DNA of 64,000 nucleotides from Haemaphysalis longicornis (Eukaryota; Arthropoda; Arachnida; Ixodida; Ixodidae), in the NCBI GenBank assembly GCA_013339765.2, contig CM023457.1, positions 49,625,745-49,689,744 of the forward strand, given 5' to 3'. The translations under genes and the position numbers were made by a program. Shown here in pieces: positions 54,471 to 64,000 of the stretch. Below the pieces are notes generated by a model. That model saw nothing but the letters and a program-made list of their open reading frames with translations, did no database searches and was not told the origin of the DNA. The first letter of the stretch is position 1; every line of letters starts with the position of its first letter.

Positions 54471-55818
54471 TATTGAACGCTTTTTCCTGCTGGAACCCCG
54501 CGAGACTGGTCGTCCCGTTCTGCCCTGTTTTCTCGCCAAACAATGCTTGAGTATAAATTTCCGTAGAACCTTTGGGCTACTTTCATCATCCCAAACATTT
54601 GCATTCGGAAGCATTATTCCGCACCTGAAACGGAAACCTCCTCACCCGCAGGCAGGCACAGAAATTCGTCAATCTTGTGCAAGCCGGCCGGAACGCTATC
54701 CACCGGCCCCAGAAACCCAAGGTCTCGCCAAAAGCCAAGATGGCAGCCCTACACACACACGCGCGGCTTCGAATCAACCGCCGTAATAACGGCTTGCATG
54801 CAAACCAAAGTACACGCACATCGTCGTCCGGCACCGGTAGACACGCTTTCCTCCTCCGCTTCAAGGCGGCCTCCCACTTTATTGGGGTCAGCGCCGGGTC
54901 TCTCGTTACGTCCGGAAAAGTAAATCAAGAAAGGACGCCTGGACGACGTCGAAGTAACAAGAATAAATACTCGCGCGGCACGCAGCTCGCTACGGGGGTC
55001 GTGCGCGCCGCCACGGAAAAGGTCAAGGGAGTGACTCCTGCAGCAGTTCACCGCCGGCTATACGAAGGTCGTCCATTGGCGGCGCCAAAAAAGCCGATAA
55101 CGAATCGTGGCAACGGCGCATCTTAGGGAGGTCGAAAACAGGTCTGCCCCGGAACGTACTGAATGCGATTACTTTTTTTTTCCCACCGGGTCGTTCATTA
55201 CAGCGTCATTGTGTTTGGAAACGGAAAGAGAGTGAGCGGAGAAATGGGAATGTGGTTTACGGGAAATATTTCTCTCGCTTGTTTTCTTAGGCAATTGGGT
55301 GACCTACATTTGGGTTTCACTTATGCGGGGTGTAGAGTTTCACGTTGCGTGATTAACGCGCTGCGTCGGTTCTAAGCGTTTCCGCGCTAAATCCTGAGGC
55401 TTTACTTTTCCTGAGTATGTTTTTTTACGTTGTTGTAGCTCCTTTTATTTCTTAATGTTACCCTTACCAAACGGCTTAGATGGTGACAGAACAAATGAGG
55501 TTATGCAGAAGCTCCGCACGATAACCCGGTTTTTAAATAGTAGCCGTCCTACCGGCTTAGTTTATGACACTATCGGCATACAGAAAACTATATCTTAGAA
55601 GTATATTTCGTTTGATTTGGTTCAATTTAGCCACTTGATACGTACGTAGTATCTCAAGTATTTATGCAGCAGAAGTTTCTAGAGTAGGAATGTCGGCAGG
55701 ACCTCCTATTATTTGACAAAAAATGAAAATAACACACTTTCACAACAAAGTAGTCGGCAGCAAGGAGTGAAAAATTCTCGCGTGAACCAGCATACAAGAT
55801 GACTGACGTCCAAGGTGA
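54471..55818. other. Unassigned, GC-rich 54640-55120
   Basis: Basic, motif-free frames on both strands (for example 54677-55126). No gene is defended. Confidence 0.3.
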
Positions 55819-56272
55819 TTAAAGGGACTCTGCAACACTTCCGATAAACGCTTTCACTCTTTCCTTCGCGTCTGGCAGCAGTGCGAAAGCTATAGTTATC
55901 GCCAGCACAGAGCGGCACTGCGTGATTTGTCGTCGCAGCAGATACGCGCTCCGTTTCTGTTTCGCTTTTGTGGCTTTCTTTTTAAAGTTGGTATCCGATG
56001 CGCTCATTGCTGCAACAGAAGGAAAGTCGGCCAATAGCCGCTACACCGCTCCAATGAGGTCATTCGAGCGCTCAAAGAACGATGAGACCTGGAAAGGGAA
56101 AATTCTTTTGAGCAAGTTTCAAATTTATCTGATTGGCATCGGAGCAACAATTTTTGGATGAGGTACTTTGTGAACCCCTATGCTAAGTACTGGATGTGTT
56201 TGTTTTGAGTACTTTATGAAAGCATTTAAGGTTTAGAAAAAAGTGGGAAAAAGTGTTGCAGGGTCTTTTTAA
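55819..56272. mobile_element. TTAA MITE (AAAGGGACCCTGCAACAC family), tandem copy 1
   Basis: Left TTAAAGGGACTCTGCAACAC; right in reverse complement TTAAAAAGACCCTGCAACAC. 454 bases, with interior CGCTTTCACTC...TTCGCGTCTGG, CAGCACAGAGCGGCACTG and GAGGTACTTTGTGAACCCC. Non-coding. A common class in tick genomes as I recall. Confidence 0.9.
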
Positions 56273-56721
56273 AGGGACCCTGCAACACCTTCGATAAGCG
56301 CTTTCACTCTTTTCTTCGCGTCTGGAAGCGCTGCGAAGCGATAGTTATCGCCAGCACGGAGCGGCACTGCTGTGATTTTGCTCGTCGAACCAGATACGCC
56401 TTCGATTTCTGCTTTGTTTTTATGGCTTTTTTTGAAGTTGCTATCGAAATGCGTTCATTGCTGCAACTGAAGGAAAACCGACCAACAACCGCTACATTGG
56501 CCTGGTGCCGGTAATTGGAGCCGTCGAAGAACGTAAGACCGGGAGAAAGAAAAAAATCTTTTGAACGAGTTCCCAAGTTATCTGATGGGCATAGAGCAGT
56601 AATTTTTGGCTGAGGTACTTTGCGACCCCCTAATATAAGTACTGGGCGTGTTGGGCGTCTACATCCTGCAATTATTTACGATTTGAAAAAAGTTGAAGAA
56701 AGTGTTGCAGGGTCCCTTTAA
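56269..56721. mobile_element. TTAA MITE, tandem copy 2
   Basis: Left TTAAAGGGACCCTGCAACAC; right in reverse complement TTTAAAGGGACCCTGCAACA. It shares the TTAA at 56269-56272 with copy 1 and has the same interior order, diverged by roughly a fifth by eye. Confidence 0.9.
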
Positions 56722-58048
56722 AGGAAAGGAAGGAAAATAAGAAATTCCCAAACGCTGCTCTTCTCCGCTGCCCCGACTTGTCACACGAATGTTAGTGTTA
56801 ATTTTGGCCGTGAAAAGGACAACGCTTACAGGGTCCGTTGGCTTCGCCAGTAAGGTAATTGTGAGATAATCTTAATCGCAAGTGATAGGGGCTGCCACTG
56901 TGTGCAGCTACGCATTGTGAACGCAAAAAACAAATAAATAAAAACCTTCGAAGTTTACACGCAGCTTTTCAATGAGCCTGCGTTGCCCACACAATCGTCC
57001 GCGCAACCTGTAACCTGCCTCAGCAAACCGCGCGTGGGAATATGCTACTTGGTCCGTGGGCGTGACAAGGCACGACGTCGAACAATGCAGCAGCTGCATG
57101 AGTATGAAATATGCATCGGCCGGTGCTTTCTCTTAGGTAGCGTCCCAATCGGTAGCACCAGTAGGTCTTTACCGCATCTTTTGTGTGAAGACGCCAAGCA
57201 GTAGGGCTTGGGACTATCAATTCCCTCATTTGTGGCGCCTGCCCGTGTTCGCAACGTTCACCGAGAGGCGATTACAAGTCTATCGACCGAATTGCAGTGT
57301 TCTGTTTTCGAAGGGGTGTGTGTGTGTGTGAATAACCGACTTGCTCTTTTAGCGCATAGCAGTTCTGATGTGAATGGTATGCTTGCTGACGGACGTATAA
57401 GAGTTTCGTAATTGATTTTTGAGTTTGGTTAGTGCGCACTACCGCACTGAAATGTTTTTGCGCATGCGCGAAATCTTACGAGGGATGGTGAAATCGTATG
57501 GCGAAATCTTACCAGGTTTCTCAACTAGCTCCTCCGGTGGTGTCCCAGCTTGCTTTAAGGTTCCTGGTAGCCTTTGTCCTGCATGTACTGATGTTGTGAC
57601 CACAGATAATTTCTAGTGTGGTGTTTTGCGTTTATTTTTTTCTGGTGGAGGGCTTATAATAAACATTTAAAAGGAAAGTTCTTGGTATTTAAAGCCATGT
57701 TTCACTATTTTCGAAGTTCCTTCAAAGCACTCTTAAAAAGCGTGCACCTTATTCCGCTTTCTCCTCAACCTCGTCCCGTGCCCTCTAACAGCAATGGGGT
57801 AATTTTATGTCTTAAAGGTTACTGAATCGTACGCTTTAGTCTCTTAAGCTATTGCACACTTGCTATAGCGCACTTACCATTAACAAAGCCTGCCGCTCCG
57901 TGGGTGCAAATGGCCGTATGATCGGTAAAGCTCCGATATTCGCGTAGTTTTTATAATTATTGATAGCAACAGCTCGTATAACCACTAAGCGAGCGGCAAG
58001 ACTGCCGAATACCCCATACATTACTACATCGACCGATTTTGCAAAAAA
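56722..58048. other. Unassigned sequence
   Basis: Short (GT)n at 57317-57330. No gene or repeat signature seen. Confidence 0.3.
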
Positions 58049-58530
58049 AAAAAAAAAAAAAGGCAGCATCTCCCCTCCGTGAATGATGGCGACGGTGCGG
58101 AGTACGGGGACTCGAAATGACATCCAAGTTGCGCCCCGAGTGACGTCCGGTTTGAGCCCCGACCGTCACTCGATTTGAGCCGTGAGTTGCACCTTGATTA
58201 TTCCCTAGATGAAACTGGAACTCACAGCTCAAATGGAATTTCGCTTGATTTTCGCTTGATGGTGGTGTGCGCACGGATGGACGCGGACAGACACTGGGAG
58301 GCCCTAAGGTACTCCGCACAGTCACAGGTGAGGGAGTAAGCCGTTTGACTCTACTACTAACTCACGGCCGTAGCCCAATGGGTAAGAAGACTGACGCTAA
58401 CTCTGCCTGGTCTACCAACACAGGCTCGAATACTGCCGGTGCCGCCGTGACTTTTTTGTGATTGTAAATGCTATGCGCACCGACGCGGACGGACATTGTT
58501 GGGGTCCTGAGGTACTCCGCACCTAATAGA
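58049..58530 (-). mobile_element. GGTGCGGAGTACC element, inverted partner of 38009-38493
   Basis: On the minus strand it begins AGGTGCGGAGTACCTCAGG, followed by CCAACAATGTCCGTCCGCGT. It includes a tRNA-like part at about 58340-58445 (plus-strand sense CACGGCCGTAGCCCAATGGG, with AGGCTCGAATACTG as the B box), then a second start GTGCGGAGTACCTTAGGGCC. The ATTTGAGC(C/T)GTGAGTT inverted pair lies in the body, and the element ends near an A run at 58043-58061. Confidence 0.7.
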
Positions 58531-59164
58531 TTCGGTTACTGCGTTCATGTTTTGAAAGCGAAAGCTTCATGCTTTCCTTTGGCGTTATGTAAGCTGTTTG
58601 CTCCGAGAAATTTATTTATTATCTTGTATTGTTTGGCCCTCCCGCCAGTGCTTCAGCAGAGTCAACTTCCTACGACAAGACTGGGGGCCACCTGTCTGCC
58701 CCACGTTGCGTCACGTGTTCTCCGCACACGCTGCGCTCTGCGAGTCTTTTTGGTGCGCTTCCCTGTGGAGTCTCAGTGGATGTTGGCACTCATGATACAT
58801 ATGAAGCCTCGGGCCATAAAACGGGCCAACATCTTAGTCCTGCAAGTTGCTAGTTCATTTCTTCCTTTGCAATCCAGCCACTAGAACGTACAAAAAATTT
58901 CTTAGGAAGTGCTGCTGATTGACAATGAAGAGTTTACCATCCGCCGCCAGGACTAGCGCGATATACCTAGAAATACAGAAAGCACAAAACAATGTTTTAA
59001 AATGCCAGCGTGGGCGAACCACGCATCCAAATCGCTTGAAGAGAGAGAGAAAGAGAGAGAAAGTATAAAAATTAGTTTGATTCTCGATAGAGCGGCGTCG
59101 GAGAAAGCTCGCGCGGCGCACTCCGTTTCACGTTTCGCCTCCCAGGTGTGTGGCCTTGGGCAGC
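58531..59164. other. Unassigned sequence
   Basis: AGAGAGAGAAAGAGAGAGAA tract at 59041-59060. No exon recognised. Confidence 0.3.
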
Positions 59165-59260
59165 AGTTGAGTGAGTGAGTGAAATACTTTATTAAGGACG
59201 AGATGCCATGAAGCCCTGTGGGGAAGTGAGGATAGGGAGGGGGAGGAGAAGGGAAAGGTC
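59165..59260 (-). repeat. LINE/SINE 3' end-like repeat with CACT tail
   Basis: Minus strand reads CCCCACAGGGCTTCATGGCA, TCTCGTCCTTAATAAAGTAT and TTCACTCACTCACTCAA. AATAAA followed directly by a short simple repeat is the structure of a retroposon 3' end. Confidence 0.5.
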
Positions 59261-60864
59261 ACAATTCACACAGTGTACACAGTTCTAGTTTTGGGGGTCC
59301 TATTCACAAGATGCACAGTTCACTCAGACAGTGGCACCAAAATGCACAGCTTCAAAAAGAATTTCTCGTTCCGTCGGGGACAAATCATCAAAGTACAAGC
59401 CAGCCCCCTCGGCCAGACAAACGTTGTCGGCGTCGGCGTCGGCCATCGCTTTCAGACATAAAAGCTACCGTTGCCACCGTGAAAGCGCCTAGACCGCACC
59501 CGTACCTCGCTGCTACTTCGTTACGCAATGGCTACGTCACGAAAAAATGAAAGGGAAATGTGACAGAGAAATAGAAGCCTTATTTACTTATTTCTCAGCA
59601 AGTAAGGCATCGGTGCTCGTCGAGCAAAAACCGATATAGCTACGAAACGTATGATCTTACAGTTAAAACAAAACTGCATTCAGCCACTACATTTTCTTAC
59701 TAGTGAGTCGTCCGGAGATTTGCCAGGGCGGTTGGAATATGGCTGCTATCGGGAAGGCTCCCCCCCCCCCCTCCCCCGTTCCACACGGCTATAAAGGGAA
59801 GCAGTAGCCGTGCAGCCATGTCGGCGTCGAACTACGTTTAAAGTGTACGCAGGTACACACAAAGGAAAAAAAAAACGAACTGATGTTCTCCATCCGTGGC
59901 CAACACGTTACGGGCGAACGGGCATTCTTTCGTGAGTGGGTGCGCGCATTCCAGTCATGAAAGTACACAGTGGAGCCTGTTCTGGTCAGGAAGCAAGAAT
60001 TATGGCTTCACTCTTCAGTCTTCATCTTTTGTGGGCGAAATAAACAAAATTCAAAGTAAAATGGATCTATAAACATGAACCACAAGGAAGAACCCGCAAA
60101 CAAAACGTGCGCACGACTCCGAGTTACCCATTGTTTGGCAGGTTTTGCCGTGGAATGCAAGCCACAAAAGGAGGTGGGGGGAAAAGCCAGTACAAGAAAC
60201 ACTTCAAAGAAGGTCGTCCACTTTCGCTCGGAGCGAAGGGGGGGGGGGGGGGGGGGAGGGGGAGGTGTTACGTACGCTGATTGCTTGTTTGTAGCGCGCG
60301 CTCGTGACTGCGAAGAATGGAGCTGAAGGGAGAACAAAGAAAAAATACAGCTGAGGCGCCATAGAAGACCTCTACGCCCAGAAGGACAGACTTGAAAAAG
60401 ACACAAAAGCGGACGACCTGTGATGGTTGTTCTGTTTTAACCCACCGAAGAAAAACTGGTGACGGAAGGCAACACGACAATTGGGCTTTCACTTCAATAT
60501 TTCCGTTATGCTTTATATTAATATAATCTGGGCAGCCGGCAAAGCAATTCCAGTTTCAACGCGTAGAATCCTTTGACCCGGAATCTGAGGTCACGGGGGT
60601 TAGGTCCAAATTACATAGTTGTCGTGTTTCGTGGTTCAGAGTTTTTCTCACCCCACTCTGCCTTTAACAATACCGCCCCTCACAATAGCTCGTTTTTCGT
60701 TTTCCCCGAGTTGCGTCAGACCTAGACCTTCTGGCCCTATCGGTGTTTGAAGGAGCTAAGTTCCAGCGGGGGGCAACAGCTAGTCTGAACGAGACCGTAA
60801 TGCATTGTTTGGTGTCCTCCTTTATTTGCAGCGATGGTCTCGCACGTCTGTCGCGAGATGAAGA
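59261..60864. other. Unassigned, with long G and C runs
   Basis: C run at 59761-59770 and a 17-20 base G run around 60238-60256. No gene is supported. Confidence 0.35.
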
Positions 60865-61708
60865 TTAAAGGGGCCATGTAAACAAAATGCAAGTTTGTTT
60901 ATTCAAAAGATTTCGTGTTTTATAATGCCCCCAGCGCTTGTACCGATGCCAAAGATGCTTTATTCACCGAGGAATTAATCATTTAAGGTGAAATTTTGAC
61001 TTTCCCGCTAAATCGCGCGTTTTCGTGGTCTGCACTGACATCACAGGAACCGACCGCTGCGCAGCAAATTGCGAAGCCTTGTTTACCGTTAGTGATCCTA
61101 GATGGAGCCACCATACCAGGGCAAGCCGTTTTCTGTCTTTGGTTTGTTTTCGACCGTATTTAAACCTGGCTTGTTTTTGTTCTGGGAATAAATAATCGTT
61201 TCGTGAAACATAGTGCTCTCTCGACAAATATGGTCCCGCAAGATACCGTTGCTTGCGTCAATCGGCCAGTGTCGTCTGAGACAGCCCCAAAGCCCTGCAG
61301 TGCTGTGCAGCTTAACCAAGCATAGTGCGCGCAGTACCAACAGCAGTACGCATCGGTACTTCTATATTTACATGAGATTTCGTAACTTCCACTGTTTTTC
61401 CCACCATCTTACTGCTTTGAAAAGAATGTGCACCAAAATTAAGCGCAAATAGCTCCTTCGGCAAACTTATAAGCACTGCCTAATTTGCGTTTGCTTTTGC
61501 CGGCCTCCGCCAATCGCAGAGCAGGCTCGTATGACATCATAGGTTCTGTTGCGGGAAATGAGCGAGTGGGTCGCATGGCCTTTCCATTTTTTCCTAATTA
61601 TATAGCTTATGTGAGCGAAGTTTACGTTAAAAGTTGCGTCCGTTTGATTCTAACGAGGTAATCGTTTTACTGAACCAAACTTGTGTTTTGTCTTCATGGT
61701 CCCTTTAA
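60865..61708. mobile_element. TTAA MITE, 844 bp, about 33-bp TIR
   Basis: Left TTAAAGGGGCCATGTAAACA then AAATGCAAGTTTG; right in reverse complement TTAAAGGGACCATGAAGACA then AAACACAAGTTTG. TTAA at both edges. Interior is non-coding. Confidence 0.85.
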
Positions 61709-61849
61709 GAGAATTAGTGGTACCACTGTGAACAAAAATAAAAAGTGAATTCACGTTACCAACACGCAAGCAGATGATTTGCGTGCAACTGGGTACCTGA
61801 GTAACCGTATCATATCTGTCCATAACGTTTCATGCGCACGTATTTTAAA
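61709..61849. other. Spacer between two MITEs
   Basis: 140 bases, nothing recognised. Confidence 0.3.
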
Positions 61850-62291
61850 GGGGCCCTACAACACTTTCTTCAACTTCTTTCGAAATTTTAAATTATTGCG
61901 GAACGTAGTAAACCAACACATCCAGTAGTTAGATTAGGGGGTCGAAAGTACCTCAGCTAAAAAACTGCGCTATGTCCATCAGATAACTTGGAAACTTGCT
62001 CAAAACGTTTTTCTTTCTTGTCTGGTCTTGGCGGTGTTCGACCGCCGGAATGACGTCAATGCAGCGGTGTAGAGGCTATTGGCCGGTTTTCCTTCAGTTT
62101 CAGCAATGAACGCATTCGATAGCCACCTTAAAAAGACAGCGACAAAAGCAAAGCAAAAACGGAAGGCGTGCCTGATGCGACGATCAAATCACGCTGTGCT
62201 GCTCCGCTCTGGCGATAAGTATTGCTTTCGCACTGCTTTCAGACGCGAAGGGAAGAGTGAAGGCGTTCGTCAGAAGTGGTGCAGAGTCCAT
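61850..62291 (-). mobile_element. TTAA MITE (CCCTGCAACAC family), inverted third copy
   Basis: The plus strand starts TTTAAAGGGGCCCTACAACA and, read as reverse complement, follows the interior of the pair at 55819-56721: GAGGTACTTTCGACCCCC, CCAGAGCGGAGCAGCAC and CGCGTCTGAAAGCAGTGC. The far end GGACTCTGCACCACTT is eroded and lacks TTAA. Confidence 0.8.
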
Positions 62292-62769
62292 TCAATGCTT
62301 CCAGTACATGCTATAAAACCGAATTCACGATACCAGACTTCTTAAATGGCAGTGAACTCTTTCTGGCGTAGTTACTGTGCTCTTCTTGCTATTTCGACAA
62401 TTTGCTTGAGATGTTTTCGTGAACAATGGTTTTCGGTTTTCGATAAAATGTTACGAATCCTGTGGTTATGTTCGTGTTTCATTCTGTGGACTTTTCGCTA
62501 CTCTTTACGGCACAGACATATACCATGAACACACTCGAACCGGAGACATGGCGGACCAGCGAAAGGGAATTCGTTCCGTGGTCGATAAGCGCTGACCGCC
62601 CTTGTGCAAGTCGTTTGGGCCCCTTTCAAGGTTTACTTCGGCCGCCGGACTCCGTGCAAGCGCATCCACCGCTGCTTCACGGCAGTGAACTTCATTGACT
62701 CTGCTTTTCCTGATGTCACCGGAAGTAGACCTGCCTTCACAACGGGATGTGACAGCATCCCATCACGGA

Positions 62770-63302
62770 ATTTCTTTTAAATGGAGCCCCACCGCCACGA
62801 TGCAACAGTTGTGGACATCGTCTGTCAGTAATGCATGCTCTCGTTGAATGTCCGCACTTCCACAGTGCGAGAAAGAAGCATTTCCGGGAACTGTACACTC
62901 ACATGATTCCACTTCACCCATCATTGTTTTTAGGCGATAAACCGTTCATTCCAAGTAAACGTCTCTTTGCTTACCTTGGAGACATCGGATTTTTAAAAGG
63001 CATCTCATACCACCATATGTTAGCAAGCCCCTCAGAGGGGGGGGGGGGGTGGTTTTGTTGGGTGGTTAGCTTTGATTGAACCATTCATCTTCTTTTTAAC
63101 TTCTAACGTCATATACCATTCTGGCTGCACTCCAGAGTTTGTTTTTTAAATAAGGCGCTGTATACCCCCCCGCATAGGTCTATCACATTTCTATTTTACT
63201 TAAAATTTTACACCAGAACGACAAACCCATTTGTGTTGGCGCTCTTTGGCATTCGTTGCCCTTCCGCCAGAAAACAAACAAACATCATCATCATTATCAT
63301 CC
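62770..63302 (+). mobile_element. LINE 3' end with ATC tail
   Basis: Frame reads GAPPPRCNSCGHRLSVMHAL, VECPHFHSARKKHFRELYTH, MIPLHPSLFLGDKPFIPSKR, LFAYLGDIGFLKG. The CxxCG...H...CPh knuckle and 'R.f.fL...G.l' end are those of a tick non-LTR retrotransposon. After a G run (63037-63048) a 3' UTR follows with CATTTGTGTTGGCGCTCTTT and a terminal CATCATCATCATTATCATCC at 63283-63302. 5' truncated. No stop inside the conserved part, so possibly fairly young. Confidence 0.75.
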
Positions 63303-63861
63303 TGGGAACACCTTTTGGAATAGAGTTTCATACCAATACTATATATTAGAGGAAAATCTTGCGCTGCAATCGCGGGCCGCTGTGGGCGCCGCCATTGCAG
63401 CTAATGACGTTCCTCGCCTTATTTGCTTGGCTACTCACAAGACTTCTTTTTCGTCTCGAAGGCCAAATCGACAAAATGGGGCAAACATTTTCTTATTGTT
63501 CATCTTGCGTGAAGCTGCTAAATATTCACTGACAAATAAGTACTTTTGCAGCTTAAATTTTATAATAACTAAACAAATTTGATTATTCTTCGTCAGTATA
63601 TTGTTGCGTTTTTGCAGCCAGAGGCAAGTTTCCAGCCTGTTCATGAGTCATCTGAAGCATGCGAAGGAAAAGTGGAGCGTGCCTGCCCGGTACATGGCGG
63701 AACGCTCACAGAAGCGCGACTCGCCTCCACAGTTGCGCCAGATCTCCCTCTAGTATAGGCGGAGAGTTTTCATTTTCCTGGAGGGGGCTCGGCCCACCTT
63801 ACCTTTCCGCCCATGATGATGATGATGATAAAATGTACATCAGCCTATCTCGCCCACTGCA
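63303..63861. other. Unassigned sequence
   Basis: No gene recognised. TGATGATGATGATGATAAAA at 63813-63832 may be the tail of another RTE-type insertion whose body is not readable. Confidence 0.3.
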
Positions 63862-63972
63862 ACATACATACATACATACATACATACATACATACATACA
63901 TACATACATACATACATACATACATACATACATACATACATACATACATACATACATACATGTATGTATGAC
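63862..63972 (+). repeat. (ATAC)n microsatellite
   Basis: Pure CATA/ATAC repeat ending in an inverted CATGTATGTATG, so its end can fold on itself. Confidence 0.97.
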
Positions 63973-64000
63973 CCTATAGACCCTTATTTCTGTCTTAATT

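Noticed and set aside
54316..54786. 156-residue plus-strand frame
   Set aside because: First half is antisense to the RTE reverse transcriptase fragment; rest is stop-poor GC-rich DNA.
58468..58884. 138-residue frame starting in a repeat
   Set aside because: Begins inside the inverted element end and has no recognised motif or splice support.
63659..63979. Frame ending in Tyr-Ile-His-Thr repeats
   Set aside because: ATAC microsatellite.

Overview
This looks like animal nuclear DNA, most probably from a hard tick (Ixodidae). That call rests on recalled repeat families, not a search. The supporting repeats are tRNA-derived SINEs headed by a GTGGCTCAGTGGCTAAGGCG-type A box, short foldback elements ending in TTAAAGGGACCCTGCAACAC, AGCGAAGCT/GGGGCGAAGC repeats, and non-LTR retrotransposon fragments of the kind often labelled 'tick transposon'. 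There is no bacterial gene density, no operon, no rRNA and no CRISPR. Most open frames are short and accidental.

The one good candidate for a host gene is at 6898-7386 on the minus strand. It is a first coding exon with a cytoplasmic tail, one membrane segment and the cysteine-rich N-terminus of an M13 (neprilysin-like) zinc metallopeptidase, ending at a GTGAGT donor. Two weaker candidate exons lie downstream of it at 6175-6362 and 5310-5570. The catalytic HExxH region is not in the window on that strand as far as I can read, so the gene is either partial or decayed.

Everything else is repeats and unassigned intergenic or intronic DNA. 0-12 kb: an RNase-H-type LINE end, a 0.5 kb foldback element, an RTE reverse transcriptase piece, the metallopeptidase exon, then a 2.9 kb structure with 0.38 kb inverted arms around a LINE and its tandemly duplicated tRNA-like tail. 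12-23 kb: two short inverted-repeat elements, CAA-rich arrays, a SINE, another LINE end and an RTE 3' end. 23-31 kb: two copies of an element built around GATTG arrays, a GC-rich block, a LINE with tRNA-like tail, a second SINE, a LINE end with a CT tail and degenerate tandem repeats. 31-45 kb: TTCC array, palindromes, nested inverted-repeat elements, pogo-like remnants and a third LINE copy with tRNA-like tail. 45-64 kb: ACTC array, a 1.2 kb minisatellite with higher-order structure, a degenerate RTE element, a tandem pair of TTAA-flanked MITEs plus two related insertions, a LINE end and an ATAC array.

No set of genes here forms a pathway. The most interesting signal is structural. Three copies of one LINE family are followed, 135-180 bases after the coding end, by a tRNA-like module with A and B boxes. 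Several insertions are nested, tandem or inverted in ways that record how they arose.
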